Shown here: positions 9,809 through 19,752 of the stretch, in pieces
How the letters are laid out: each line of letters begins with the position of its first letter
Numbering within the stretch: the stretch's first letter is position 1
Assembly: GCF_007744075.1 (NCBI RefSeq)
Contig: NZ_CP036266.1
Span: forward strand, 1,203,001 to 1,267,000
Length of the DNA stretch: 64,000 bases
Origin: Gimesia chilikensis
Lineage (GTDB): Bacteria; Planctomycetota; Planctomycetia; Planctomycetales; Planctomycetaceae
Reading direction: 5' to 3'
The notes under the pieces: model-generated
Seen by the model: the letters and a program-made list of their open reading frames with translations, nothing else
The model's database searches: none
Told to the model about the DNA's origin: nothing
Made by a program: the position numbers and the translations under genes

Positions 9809-10918
9809 TTACATGATCCAGCCGCCACCAATCACGCGGTCTGCATCATACAGCACAACCGCCTGACCCGGGGCGACACCGTATTCCGGGTTATCGAAGG
9901 TGACCCGAAACCGTTCTTCATCCAGAATCTGTACCGTGCATTCAGCTTCTTTATGCTGATAACGAATCTGGGCCTGACAGCGGAGCTCGGAACCGGGACT
10001 GTCAATCAGCCAGTTACTGCGATTGGCTTCCAATGATTTCCGAGCCAGGTCGTCGCGCGTACCGATTACGACTCGTTTTGTCTCAGGCTCGATTTTGATG
10101 ACATAACGGGGCGAACCAAAGGCGACGCCCAATCGCTTCCGCTGACCAATGGTATAATTTTCATAGCCGGTATGCTGGCCGACGACGTTCCCCGCGGTGT
10201 CAACCATTTCGCCTGCCGTTTCCTGCTTGCCACGGTACCGGTTCAGGAAGCCGAAATAATCGTTGTCGGGAATGAAACAAATTTCCTGACTGTCAGGCTT
10301 ATTGGCTGTCCTCAAGCCCGCTTCACCTGCCATCTCCCGGATTTCCGGTTTGACGAAGCCACCTACGGGAAAGATGATTTTGTCGAGCAGATCACGATTG
10401 ATACCGAACAGAACGTAGGACTGGTCCTTAGAGCGGTCAAGACCGCGCACCAGGGCCGGATGTTCTTCTCCCGGGACAGACTTCAACTGTGCATAATGCC
10501 CGGTCGAAATGTAGGAAGCGCCCACTGATTCTGCGAATTCCCAGAGTTTGCCAAACTTGAGCCAGTTGTTGCACATTACACATGGATTGGGAGTGCGGCC
10601 GGCCAGGTATTCATCAGCGAAGTAATCTTTGATGCGCCCAAACGCATCTTTGAAGTTCAGCGCATGAAACGGAATGTCGAGCATATCAGCTACCCGGCGG
10701 GCATCTGCAGCATCACTGGCGGAACAGCAGCCCTGCTTGTGTGCTTTCGTGTTCAGAACGGGAAGACTATGGGGATCCTCGATCGCGCAGGCCGTCTCTT
10801 CGGTGGCACCGGACCGCATGAACAGACCGATCACCTCATAACCCTGTTCCAGTAAAAGATGGGCGGCTGCGGAGCTGTCAACTCCACCACTCATCGCCAG
10901 GACAACACGCTCAGACAT
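9809..10918 (-). CDS. mnmA: tRNA-specific 2-thiouridylase
   Basis: MnmA installs the 2-thio group on U34 of tRNAs for Lys, Glu and Gln using ATP and a persulfide donor. The P-loop SGGVDSS is at residues 10-16, the first catalytic Cys is C113 in PNPCVMCN, and the second is C214 in DSQEICFIPD; both are intact. Length (369 residues) is normal. I start at the ATG at 10918; a TTG one codon earlier is an alternative. No clear Shine-Dalgarno is visible. An insertion between residues ~36 and 66 (with GCCSASDA) is a feature of many MnmA proteins of this type. Substrate tRNAs overlap those charged by the gltX and glnS products in this window. Confidence 0.96.
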   Translation of the reverse strand: MSERVVLAMSGGVDSSAAAHLLLEQGYEVIGLFMRSGATEETACAIEDPHSLPVLNTKAHKQGCCSASDAADARRVADMLDIPFHALNFKDAFGRIKDYFADEYLAGRTPNPCVMCNNWLKFGKLWEFAESVGASYISTGHYAQLKSVPGEEHPALVRGLDRSKDQSYVLFGINRDLLDKIIFPVGGFVKPEIREMAGEAGLRTANKPDSQEICFIPDNDYFGFLNRYRGKQETAGEMVDTAGNVVGQHTGYENYTIGQRKRLGVAFGSPRYVIKIEPETKRVVIGTRDDLARKSLEANRSNWLIDSPGSELRCQAQIRYQHKEAECTVQILDEERFRVTFDNPEYGVAPGQAVVLYDADRVIGGGWIM

Positions 10919-11112
10919 CAATCAATACTCAAACAAAAATTCAGACGAAAAAAGGGGTAACACTGACCTATTATAGGCGCCTCTGAAACTGATCACAGGC
11001 TTGGGACTCAGGCCGAGGGATGAAATCGCCCGAAAACGGAGGTTTTTCTTCTTCGCTGCCGACAAAACGCGATTTACTGGCTTCGTTCCGTCACGAACGG
11101 GAGGCGGGCTGC

Positions 11113-12120
11113 TTAATTGGCTTCCAGATCGAGGTGTTTGGCCTCAGGGACCTGTCGCTGGATTTCCGCTTCGATCTTATCGATTTCCTCAGCCAGGGTA
11201 TCGAGGATATCCCGTGTATACTTCTGACAAAACTCCTCGAAGTCCTGTTCGCTCTGAATTTGAGGATAGGCGGCAAGTGCTTTCTTTTTCAGACGTTTCG
11301 ACAATTCTTCGGGATCAAAACTCAGGTCGACCTTAATGCGGTAGTTATCGATTGAGAGGATTCTGGATCGCAGGTCCAGCACATCGTCAATCAGCGGATT
11401 GTTCTTCAGGATGCGTTGTACCTGTTCTCTCGTCTCTGGTGGGATACTGGGACCGACCAGCAGTTCCTGGTTCCGGATAATCAACCAGACGGCAATCCCT
11501 CCCAGCAGAACACCAATTCCGATAGAGCCGATGGCATCCCAGTAGGGGGATCCGGTCATCTTGGCAAGCAGGATTGAAATCAGTGCGATCATCACCCCCA
11601 GGCAGGCAGCACCATCTTCGAGAATGACGGCGACGGAGGCCGGGTCTGCTTCCTTGCGCAGGTACTGATGAAACGCCTTTTTCTCCTTCTGAGCGTTTTT
11701 CCATTCCGTCTTGAGTGCGAGAAAGAAAACGACACCGTCGATGACCAGGGCAAACAGAAGCGCCGCGATGGCCCATTTCATTTCGCCAAAGTCGAGTTCT
11801 GGTGGATGAAACAGCGACTGCACACCGTGGTACACCGTCACGCCACAGCCCAGGAAAAAAATCCCGACTGCGGAAATCAATGCCCAGACATACCGTTCAC
11901 CCGCGTAGCCATACTCATAACGACGGTCTGGCATCCGGTCAGCACGAACCAGACCGATGAGCAGCAGTAACTGATTCAGAAAGTCAGCCACTGAGTGAAT
12001 TGTCTCGGACAGCATGGCTCCCGAACCGGTGATCAGAAACGTTGTTCCTTTGGCAATCGTGATCAGTGCGTTTCCTGTCAGGGCGGCTATAACCGCGAAT
12101 CGGGAATTACTTTGAGCCAT
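11113..12120 (-). CDS. Cation diffusion facilitator (CDF) metal transporter
   Basis: The 335-residue product has six hydrophobic helices in the first ~215 residues and a cytoplasmic C-terminal domain. Helix II holds SETIHSVADFLNQ and helix V region LVIDGVVFF, the H/D pairs that bind Zn2+ or related divalent metals in CDF proteins. The family exports Zn, Fe, Co or Mn from the cytoplasm in exchange for protons. I begin at the ATG at 12120 because GAGGAG lies upstream at good spacing and the helix I sequence follows. The open frame extends to 12234 but would then start inside the neighbouring terminator stem. Metal specificity cannot be told from sequence alone. Confidence 0.9.
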   Translation of the reverse strand: MAQSNSRFAVIAALTGNALITIAKGTTFLITGSGAMLSETIHSVADFLNQLLLLIGLVRADRMPDRRYEYGYAGERYVWALISAVGIFFLGCGVTVYHGVQSLFHPPELDFGEMKWAIAALLFALVIDGVVFFLALKTEWKNAQKEKKAFHQYLRKEADPASVAVILEDGAACLGVMIALISILLAKMTGSPYWDAIGSIGIGVLLGGIAVWLIIRNQELLVGPSIPPETREQVQRILKNNPLIDDVLDLRSRILSIDNYRIKVDLSFDPEELSKRLKKKALAAYPQIQSEQDFEEFCQKYTRDILDTLAEEIDKIEAEIQRQVPEAKHLDLEAN

Positions 12121-12218
12121 ACCGGGATGCTCCTCGTGTTCTGCTGGAAGTTCAGTCACTATGTTATCGACTGACCAAAATAACAGAAGCTGTGAGGGAG
12201 TTCCAATCGGACTGACGT

Positions 12219-12252
12219 AAAAAAAGCCCTTCAACCTCTGGATTGAAGGGCT
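12219..12252 (-). terminator. Intrinsic terminator of the four-gene planctomycete cluster
   Basis: AGCCCTTCAA (12225-12234) pairs perfectly with TTGAAGGGCT (12243-12252) around an 8-base loop, and an A-run at 12219-12225 gives the U-tract on the - strand. It lies 17 bases past the stop of the leftward cytochrome/WD40 gene. Confidence 0.9.
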
Positions 12253-12269
12253 GGGATCAAATCCGGATT

Positions 12270-14417
12270 TTACTTGGCAGCACTGGCCTGGGCGTTATTG
12301 AGTTTCTTGGAGAACTCGATTTCTGCCTGCCAGTGTTTGACTTCATTCTGAGCAGCAGCCAAAGCACTGGCAGCGGAGTTCGCTGCATTCTGAGAAGCGG
12401 TCGCTTTATCAGTCGCCGGTTTCAATGAATTCTGCAGGGCGACTACTTTGGCTTTGGCCGCATTCAGCGCATCTGTTGTCTGTTTGATTTGCGGCGTGTA
12501 CTGAGCAACCTTCTGCTGATTATCTTTGACAGCTGCCTGGTGCGTAGCCAGCGTTTTCTGCTCGGCTGCGATGGCTGCGGTGCGATTATCGACGGCCGCT
12601 TTCAATTTGGCAGCAGCTTCGGCAAGCTCTTTGTCGCCAGCAGCCTGTTTGCTCACAGCATCAGCCTTTGCATGTGCTTCCTTGATAGCCGGCAGTGGTT
12701 TTCCAATTTCGGTAATCTTGTTTGTGGAAGCAGTCGCACCGGCCTGTGCACCTGCCAGAGCTTTCTGGGCGGCTGCCAGATTGCCATTCAGGCTGTTTAA
12801 CTGATTCTGCAGATCGGTCTGCTGTTTTTGAGAAGCAGCGATGTCTGCATTAATCTTAGTCACTGCAGCCTGGTCTGCCTGGGCGGCCGCTGCCAGCTTC
12901 TGATGATTGGCTTGCGCTGCACTGAGGCTGGCTGTGGCTTTCGACAGTCGCTCGGATAAGGGAAGAGGATTGGCTGTCAATTCACCAATTTCTTTTCCAT
13001 CGGCAGCGTTCCAGACTTTGATCTTACCAGTCCAGTCAGAAGAGATGACCTGGTTGGTTTCATCACAGATCGTGACACAGACGCCGATATCTCCGAAAGC
13101 GGGGAAGGCACGCAGCTGCTTTCCGGCCTGATCCCAGAGTTTGGTTACTTTATCTCGGCCGGTGGTAACCAGACGTCCGTCGCGGGCGAATTCCACACTG
13201 GAAGTTCCGCCACCATGGGCGTTCCAGGATTTAATGTTATTCCCGTTTTGAACTTCCCAGAGTTTGACGGACTGATCTTCACTACTGGTGGCGACCAGGT
13301 TGGAGTCGGATCGCCAGGTGATCCCGGTGATTCCACCTTTATGTCCCTTGAGTGTCAGATATTCATTTCCCGTAGCTGCTTCCCAGACGAACGCGCCACC
13401 GTTCCGGTCTCCGGAACAGAGCAGGACGGAATCGGGGCTGAAGGCCAGCGAGGTCATCCAGTCGGTGTGTTTACGGATTTCGTAAGCGAGTTCACCTGTG
13501 CTGGTGGAATAAACGCGAATGACTTTGCTGGGGCTGCCCAGGGCGATAAAACGCTGATCGGAGCTGATGTCAGCACAGAGCACAGCGTCCAGTTCGTCGC
13601 CTACTTCAAAGAGACGCTTTCCGGTTTTGACATCCCAGACCACAACGCGGCCACTGGCAGCAGCATGTCCGCCGCCGGCCAGTAAGAGACTGCCGTTCCG
13701 GCTGAATTTCAGGACATGAGGTACGCCTTCGGGGAAGGGGAGTACCCCCAGAAGTTCCAGGGTTTTGGTGTTATAGAGCAGAACCTGTTTCTGACCGGCA
13801 ACAGCGGCCAGGGGGGACCAGGGGTTGGTGGCCATAGCCGTGATGGCGGTAGGCAGGCTGCTGTGCACGACCGGGTCCAGGTTCAAGTGTGGCGGCATGG
13901 GAGGCGGTCCATCCGGTTTTCCGGAAGATGCACCCTGCAATGAAAAATCAAACTTTGGTTTCTTGATGCTGACCTTACTCCCGGCGTTTTCCGGAGCACC
14001 GATGTTGATCCATTCCTGAATCAATGCCAGCTCTTTATCGGGAAGCTTGTCCGATTTGGGAGGCATGAAGGGTTCGGAATCGTGGGTGACCAGCATATAC
14101 AGGTAACTGCCTTCGGCATCGCCGGGCGCAATTGATTCACCTGCGGCACCACCCTGCATCAGACCGGTGTAGTTGGTCAGGTCCAGGCCGGAAGCTTTCT
14201 TGTCGGTATTATGACAGGCAAAACACTTCGCCCGAAAAATCGGTTTGATGTGTTCGTCATAGGTGACTTTCGGCTTCTTGTCCTTGTCATCCTTCTTTTT
14301 GTCTTCCGCAGACAGGGGAGATGACATCAGGGAGACAGTCAATCCAGCTGCAAGCAGAGTGTTACAGATCTGGCGGCACCGGTTTGCAGTAATTAAGTTT
14401 TTCATAATTTCAGCCAT
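12270..14417 (-). CDS. Planctomycete-type cytochrome c / WD40 / coiled-coil protein
   Basis: The 715-residue product has a signal peptide (~1-37), then a planctomycete cytochrome c-like domain (PSCyt1 type) with a haem motif CFACH at 65-69 and the downstream FMPPK that supplies the distal Met. Residues ~190-490 form a WD40 propeller with repeats such as GHKGGITGITWRSDSNLVATSSEDQ. From ~500 to the end is an Ala/Gln/Lys-rich, almost continuous coiled coil, unusual as a tail on this family. The protein should be exported and could act as a redox or scaffold subunit. It is the last gene of a leftward cluster (45 bases after the DUF1549 gene) and is followed by a strong terminator. Confidence 0.88.
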   Translation of the reverse strand: MAEIMKNLITANRCRQICNTLLAAGLTVSLMSSPLSAEDKKKDDKDKKPKVTYDEHIKPIFRAKCFACHNTDKKASGLDLTNYTGLMQGGAAGESIAPGDAEGSYLYMLVTHDSEPFMPPKSDKLPDKELALIQEWINIGAPENAGSKVSIKKPKFDFSLQGASSGKPDGPPPMPPHLNLDPVVHSSLPTAITAMATNPWSPLAAVAGQKQVLLYNTKTLELLGVLPFPEGVPHVLKFSRNGSLLLAGGGHAAASGRVVVWDVKTGKRLFEVGDELDAVLCADISSDQRFIALGSPSKVIRVYSTSTGELAYEIRKHTDWMTSLAFSPDSVLLCSGDRNGGAFVWEAATGNEYLTLKGHKGGITGITWRSDSNLVATSSEDQSVKLWEVQNGNNIKSWNAHGGGTSSVEFARDGRLVTTGRDKVTKLWDQAGKQLRAFPAFGDIGVCVTICDETNQVISSDWTGKIKVWNAADGKEIGELTANPLPLSERLSKATASLSAAQANHQKLAAAAQADQAAVTKINADIAASQKQQTDLQNQLNSLNGNLAAAQKALAGAQAGATASTNKITEIGKPLPAIKEAHAKADAVSKQAAGDKELAEAAAKLKAAVDNRTAAIAAEQKTLATHQAAVKDNQQKVAQYTPQIKQTTDALNAAKAKVVALQNSLKPATDKATASQNAANSAASALAAAQNEVKHWQAEIEFSKKLNNAQASAAK

Positions 14418-14462
14418 ATAATAAATCGGGCTTAAAGGTCTCAGTCTGGAAGCGGGAGGGGT

Positions 14463-17078
14463 TTAGTGATTAAAGATGAATTCACGCGAATTCAACAATG
14501 ACCAGAAAATGTCATTCAACGCGTTCTGTTCGTCTTTTTTGTTTTCATCCAGGACCTGAACCAGGGTGGAGTATTCCTTGTCGGTCGGTTTACGTGTCAG
14601 GCAGGAAATATACATTTCATCCACAATTTCCAGTGGCTTCTTGCCGGCTTTGATTCGGGATTCTACAAATTTACCCTGCACGATCTTACTGTTGACGGTA
14701 TCGCCGTTGAGCAGGTGGAGTGCCTGTGACAGACTGGGTTCCATCCGGACTTCACATGAACAGACAGTGTCACGCTTGGCGCGACCAAAGGTGGTCAGGA
14801 AGTAGTTGGTTGTGTTTCCGTCGGCGATCTGCACCGCCCGAGCTCCCAGCGGTAAGCCGCGGAATTTATTGGGGGCACTCGTGACCTGGGAAATGCAGTC
14901 CAGCAGAACTTCAGCACGCAGACGACGTGGATGTGCGTGTGAGAAGTTTGTCAGATCGTTTTCATTAGATGGATTGGTCTGTGTGGCAAGCTGGTAAGTT
15001 CTCGAAGTACAGATATCGCGAACCAGCTTCTTGAAGTCGTAATTATAATCAGTGAACCGTTTGGCGAGTTCATCCAGCAGTTCCGGGTTAACCGGAGGGT
15101 TACTGATGCGGACGTCATCCACTTCATTGATAATGCCTTTACCGAAGAAGTGTGCCCAGACGATGTTACTCAGATTCGTTGCGAAGTAAGGATTTTCATT
15201 GGATGCCAGCCAGCTGGCCAGCACGACGCGACGGTCTTTGCCTTTGACTTCAGGCTGTGCACCACCCAGGAATTTGGGCTGCATGACACGGTTGTCGACC
15301 ATGTGGCGGACTTCGCCGCTGCCCCGGTTGTAAATAATGGATTCGCGGGGGTCTTCACTGCCTTTGCGCCCGACCTGGGAGAAGAAGGCAGCAAAGCTGT
15401 AGTAATCATCCATCGTCCAGCGGTCGAAGGGATGATTGTGACACTGGGCACATTGAATCCGCATGCCCATGAATACCTGGGCCACGTTTTCAGCAACTTT
15501 GAGAGTGTCACGTTCATTTTCGTAATAGTTGGTCGCAGCATTAGCAAAGGTACCGCCGGTCGAACCGAGCAGTTCCTGCACCATCTTATCGAGGGGCACG
15601 TTGCTGGCGATCCGTTCCTGCAGCCAGTTGTAATACAGCAATGCTGACTTGTAACTGATGCGGTTATTGACTGTGCGGATCTGCAAAAGCTCAGACCACT
15701 TCATCACCCACATCTCGACAAACTCTTTACGGTTGAGTAACTGGTCAACCAGTTTCTCCCGTTTCTTGGGATCTTTGTCAGCGACGAAAGTGTTGAATTC
15801 TTCAATGGTGGGCATCACGCCGCAGATATCGAGGCTGGCACGACGCAGAAATTCTGCATCGGAACAGACTTCAGAGGGGATAACCCGCAGCTTTTTCAGC
15901 TTGTTATGAATCAGGGTATCTACATAGTTGTATTCCGGAACATTGGGCCATTCGAAGTCCAGGCCCTTGGGGAGTACTACAAAGTGAGATCCGACGGTGT
16001 GTGTGTCGAAGCGGGCCATAATGAAGGCTTCGCCCCGATTGCTTGCGGTGATCTTACCATCTTTGGTAATGGTGGCTGAGTTATCGTTGTTGGATGAGAA
16101 GGCTGACAGAGTCGTTACGTCACGGGTCGTACCATCAGAATAGTAGGCCAGAACGGACACCTGCTGTGTGGTGCCTTTCCCGTCCATTACCCCACCTTTG
16201 GGATAGATTTCAACCTTATCAACGGTGGGGATTGCGCCCGCGTCGTAAGGAGCACCTGCCTGCAGCCAGCGTAAAGACGCGTTATAATATTCCGAGTCTT
16301 TTTCGTAGAGTTTACCACCGGTGTGAGGGACAGCGCCGATGGCTTTTTCAAGCAGCAGGCTTTCCTGAGGCATACTCAGGTTAATTCGACGACCGCTGAG
16401 TTCACGGGTTAAACGATGATAGTCTCCCTTGGGGTCAAAGCCGAACAGTGAGAGGCGGAAGCCGTCTTTACCGCGAGCTGCACCGTGGCAACTACCAGTG
16501 TTACAGCCCGCCCGCATGAATGTAGGCATAACGTCCAGTGTGAAACTGATGGGACGATCTTCTTTTGCTTTAGTAACCTTGGAGTGCAGCTTGACGCTCG
16601 CACCGCCGAAGCTGGCGACTACATCGGTCTCACCATCGCCGGCCGGGTAAATCATATTGTTTTCGATACGCACGATGCCTTCTTGGGCTGGCTTGAACTG
16701 AAGTTTCGTAGTGACGTCTTCGGTCAGACCGTTGTCATAAACTGCCTGTCCAATCACCGACTGCCGGTCCCGGCTGGTTGTCAGCTGGATATCCTGAGGA
16801 TAAACATTCAGTTGAACCATCTTGGGGGCTGGTTTGGGGGGAGCCGGTTTAGGAGCGGCAGGCTGCGCGGGGGCCGGCTTTGGTTCCGCTGGCTTGGTTT
16901 CTGCGGGCTTGGCTGCCTCAGCTTTCGGTGCTGGAGCCGGAGTCGGTTTTGCTTCAGCAGGCTTGGGAGGCTCTGCTTTGACCGGTTCCGTTTTGTCTGC
17001 AGCAGTTGCGAGAGAGATTCCACCCACCAGGAAGGCCAGGGCAAGAAAACTGCGAGTGATTGTTTGATGACGCCACAT
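14463..17078 (-). CDS. DUF1549/DUF1553 protein with Ig-like and cytochrome-like motifs
   Basis: The 871-residue secreted protein has a signal peptide (~1-26), a Pro/Ala/Lys-rich linker (~30-87), a bacterial Ig-like segment, then GCNTGSCHGA with C192-x4-C197-H198, which could bind haem as a CX4CH variant. A second Ig-like region (~285-370) precedes DUF1549 (~385-590), which includes the CxxCH motif CAQCHNHPFDRW near residue 546, and DUF1553 (~620-870). The Pro-rich linker suggests it spans cell-wall material. These proteins are expanded in planctomycetes and usually sit next to DUF1501 genes, as here; a role in periplasmic redox or polysaccharide chemistry is guesswork. It lies between the PPC and cytochrome/WD40 genes. 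Confidence 0.9.
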   Translation of the reverse strand: MWRHQTITRSFLALAFLVGGISLATAADKTEPVKAEPPKPAEAKPTPAPAPKAEAAKPAETKPAEPKPAPAQPAAPKPAPPKPAPKMVQLNVYPQDIQLTTSRDRQSVIGQAVYDNGLTEDVTTKLQFKPAQEGIVRIENNMIYPAGDGETDVVASFGGASVKLHSKVTKAKEDRPISFTLDVMPTFMRAGCNTGSCHGAARGKDGFRLSLFGFDPKGDYHRLTRELSGRRINLSMPQESLLLEKAIGAVPHTGGKLYEKDSEYYNASLRWLQAGAPYDAGAIPTVDKVEIYPKGGVMDGKGTTQQVSVLAYYSDGTTRDVTTLSAFSSNNDNSATITKDGKITASNRGEAFIMARFDTHTVGSHFVVLPKGLDFEWPNVPEYNYVDTLIHNKLKKLRVIPSEVCSDAEFLRRASLDICGVMPTIEEFNTFVADKDPKKREKLVDQLLNRKEFVEMWVMKWSELLQIRTVNNRISYKSALLYYNWLQERIASNVPLDKMVQELLGSTGGTFANAATNYYENERDTLKVAENVAQVFMGMRIQCAQCHNHPFDRWTMDDYYSFAAFFSQVGRKGSEDPRESIIYNRGSGEVRHMVDNRVMQPKFLGGAQPEVKGKDRRVVLASWLASNENPYFATNLSNIVWAHFFGKGIINEVDDVRISNPPVNPELLDELAKRFTDYNYDFKKLVRDICTSRTYQLATQTNPSNENDLTNFSHAHPRRLRAEVLLDCISQVTSAPNKFRGLPLGARAVQIADGNTTNYFLTTFGRAKRDTVCSCEVRMEPSLSQALHLLNGDTVNSKIVQGKFVESRIKAGKKPLEIVDEMYISCLTRKPTDKEYSTLVQVLDENKKDEQNALNDIFWSLLNSREFIFNH

Positions 17079-17178
17079 AATCGAAAACCTTTTCTGGTCA
17101 ACAGGACTTAGTTGATCAAGGTGATATAAACATAATTCTCTGAATCTGATTCAGAGTTTGAGCGATTGAAGTTGAAGA

Positions 17179-19632
17179 CTACTTGGTACCTTCTTCCAGT
17201 CGTTTTTTAGCCTCGAGACGGAGCTGCTCCAGTCGAGTCAAACGCTTGGGTTCTTCCTTTTTGGGTTCTTCTTTTTTCGCTACAGTTTTGGGTTTCGCCG
17301 GTTCGTCTTTCTTCGGAGGAAGCGGCTTGTCAATCCGCAGCTCGGTGCGGCCGGCGGTATGTACGACGGTTTCGCCGTTCACAGGAACTTCGACCTGACA
17401 GAACAGGCTCTTATGTCGTCCCTGGGGAGAAGCCGGATCCGTTTTCACTTTGAAGATCAGCTCCTTGCTCTCTTTGTTGAAAGTGATGTCTTCTGTGGTC
17501 ACTTTCGGAGGCAGACCGACCAGTTTGACTTTGGCATCTCCATCGAAGGGAGTCTTGAGGTCAACCTTACAGATGATCTCAGTCTCTTTACCCTGTTCGA
17601 CGGCTGTACGTGCCAGATCCAGGTCAACATAGGAATCTGCCACTTCCAGATTTGCCAGCTGTGAGGAAACCCAGGCATTGCCACCCACGTTGGCAGAGCC
17701 AATAACGAAGACCTTCCATTTTTTAATCTCGGCTTTGCTGTTAGCGTTGATGGGATAGAAGGCTTCATTTTTGCCCTTGGGGATCGTAACCCGGCTGGAA
17801 GCACCCACTCCCGGTGGACGGAAGGGGAATTGCAGGGTGATCGCTTCGTCGAAACCTTCTTTTCGAGTAGCGACAACTTTAAGTTGCAATGAGCCGTTGC
17901 GTGCCAGCGGGGCTTTAGGTTCAACGATATCGAGTTTGAAAGGAACTTCCTCGACAACCGCGACTGGTATCTGGGCGACGTCTTTCATCCACAACAGCTG
18001 GTTGTTCCGCACGCGAACCAGGTCGGCCCGGTTGGTGAAGACCCCCGAGATATTCTGCTTGGGATCAACATGATGTCCCTTGAGTTCAATGAGTTCTCCT
18101 TCAACAGGAGCATCTGCGGCTGCCTCGAATACCACGGGCATTGTTGTCAGATTTGCTGCCATTGGTTCGGCGACTACTTTAACTCCCTTAGGGAAGTTCG
18201 AAGAATCGAGAGCGATTTCGCCACCAAAGTTAGAACGGCTGGCACTGATGACTGCTGCAAAGCGGTTGCCCCGGGGGACTACAATCTGCTGTCGCTCTTG
18301 GGAGTAACGGGCGTTGCGGGGAATACCCAGTTCAAGACCCGGAGAAACCGGCAACATTTCGATGCGGTAGACAAAATCAGCTCCACCGCGCGAAAGATGG
18401 TCCGTAATGGAGATGTAGTAATCTCCATCAGCGGGAAACTTGTAACGGAAGTAACTGTCGGGACCACGTGAGTCGTCGTTGCCGGCAACGCGACCGAATT
18501 TGGCGTTATACAGGTTCACAACCGCATCCAGTGGAGAACGGATGCGACGGGCGTAGCATTCGATTTCCAGGGTCTGGTCTTTCTTGCCCTGAAATTTGAA
18601 GTAATCGATATCGCCGTCGGTTTCGATGATCCCGTTAAATGCATTGGGCAGTGCTGCGGCAGATGCCGTTTTAAAGTCGTTATTAGGCTCCTGTTCCATG
18701 CAGTTACCATGAGGAAACAGGCGGAATACGTTTCCGGAAGGAGCGGTTCCCCCGGCATCGCTGGCGAACAGTTCGAACTCAGCATCGGGCTTATCCGGGA
18801 GCTGGAATTCCTGAACCAGGTTATCGACGGTATTGCCTTTGAAGGTGACTTTCTGTTTGGTTCCCAGTTGTCCGCCAGCGGGATAAACGGCTGTCGGACG
18901 AGGATAAGTACCGACGTGCAGACGGTAGAATGCAGCACCGTTTCCGCCGTATGAACTGTCACGAACCAGGATCGTGTATTTGCCATCAGCGGGGGCAATT
19001 ACCGAGACCGCGGCATCATTTCTCAGCAGGGGGAGATCGTCTTCGGCTTTGAGCTCAAAACGTTTTTCGTCCAGGATGGCGATGTAGGGATCGAACAGAG
19101 TGGTCGCCAGACGAATACCTTCGATTTCTGCAGAGATGCGATCGCCTTTTTTGGCTGTGACGACATAGTGATCAACGTCTTCATTCTGAACGACACCACT
19201 TACGGTGTGGTTCATTTCAATGGGCTGAGGCGTTTCGAATTCGCTGTTAGGTTCTTTTTCGGCGATTTCGGGGAACGGTCCGACCCAGAATGTTTTGTAT
19301 TCGGAGACACCCGTTTTCGTGCGAACCTGGAAGGTATGCTCACCCAGGGCACAGTCAGGGGCGATTTTGACGATCGCGGTGCAGACGTTCGCGTTTTTGG
19401 GATTCGCTTTGATGTCTTTGAATTCGAATCCTTTTTTGTAGGACAGAATTTCGACTGCATCAGAGAGACGGGCACCAATGAAGGTGAGTTCCAACTCGGT
19501 ACCCCGTTGTCCCCCTCGAGGACGGACATAGTTCAGACTGGGATCTGTGGCCCAGGCGGAGTCTACGAGTAGTACGCTGAGTGCGAGTGTCAAAATGCCG
19601 GTGCAGACAGACTTGAAATTCTGCAGCATCAC
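17179..19632 (-). CDS. Secreted protein with PPC (pre-peptidase C-terminal) domains
   Basis: The 817-residue product has a signal peptide (~1-29), an IPT/Ig-like N-terminal domain (YVRPRGGQRGTELELTFIG), then two PPC-type beta-sandwich domains recognisable from EKEPNSEFETPQPIE (~130-240) and EQEPNNDFKTASAA (~315-430). Further Ig-like domains follow, and the C-terminal ~55 residues are Lys/Glu/Pro-rich. No protease or hydrolase active site is visible. PPC domains normally assist secreted enzymes, so it may be a binding partner for the DUF1501/DUF1549 proteins encoded on either side. It is the second gene of the leftward cluster, 100 bases before the DUF1549 gene. Confidence 0.85.
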   Translation of the reverse strand: MMLQNFKSVCTGILTLALSVLLVDSAWATDPSLNYVRPRGGQRGTELELTFIGARLSDAVEILSYKKGFEFKDIKANPKNANVCTAIVKIAPDCALGEHTFQVRTKTGVSEYKTFWVGPFPEIAEKEPNSEFETPQPIEMNHTVSGVVQNEDVDHYVVTAKKGDRISAEIEGIRLATTLFDPYIAILDEKRFELKAEDDLPLLRNDAAVSVIAPADGKYTILVRDSSYGGNGAAFYRLHVGTYPRPTAVYPAGGQLGTKQKVTFKGNTVDNLVQEFQLPDKPDAEFELFASDAGGTAPSGNVFRLFPHGNCMEQEPNNDFKTASAAALPNAFNGIIETDGDIDYFKFQGKKDQTLEIECYARRIRSPLDAVVNLYNAKFGRVAGNDDSRGPDSYFRYKFPADGDYYISITDHLSRGGADFVYRIEMLPVSPGLELGIPRNARYSQERQQIVVPRGNRFAAVISASRSNFGGEIALDSSNFPKGVKVVAEPMAANLTTMPVVFEAAADAPVEGELIELKGHHVDPKQNISGVFTNRADLVRVRNNQLLWMKDVAQIPVAVVEEVPFKLDIVEPKAPLARNGSLQLKVVATRKEGFDEAITLQFPFRPPGVGASSRVTIPKGKNEAFYPINANSKAEIKKWKVFVIGSANVGGNAWVSSQLANLEVADSYVDLDLARTAVEQGKETEIICKVDLKTPFDGDAKVKLVGLPPKVTTEDITFNKESKELIFKVKTDPASPQGRHKSLFCQVEVPVNGETVVHTAGRTELRIDKPLPPKKDEPAKPKTVAKKEEPKKEEPKRLTRLEQLRLEAKKRLEEGTK

Positions 19633-19693
19633 GGTTCCCCCCTTGGAATGTGAATGTTCGAGAATCAGTTTTTATTTCCGCTGGAACGAGAAT

Positions 19694-19720
19694 GTTAGCA
19701 CGGGTCAGACCCGTGCTAAC
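19694..19720. repeat. Perfect hairpin between DUF1501 and PPC genes
   Basis: GTTAGCACGGGT (19694-19705) and its perfect complement (19709-19720) enclose a 3-base loop. It follows the leftward DUF1501 stop by 33 bases but has no good U-tract on the - strand, so it may be a partial terminator, an mRNA-stabilising stem or a mobile-type hairpin. Its core GGGTCAGACCC resembles GGGTCAAACCC in the hairpin at 29420. Confidence 0.7.
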
Positions 19721-19752
19721 AGACTGTTCTTTTAATTCCGGTTAGATTGCTC

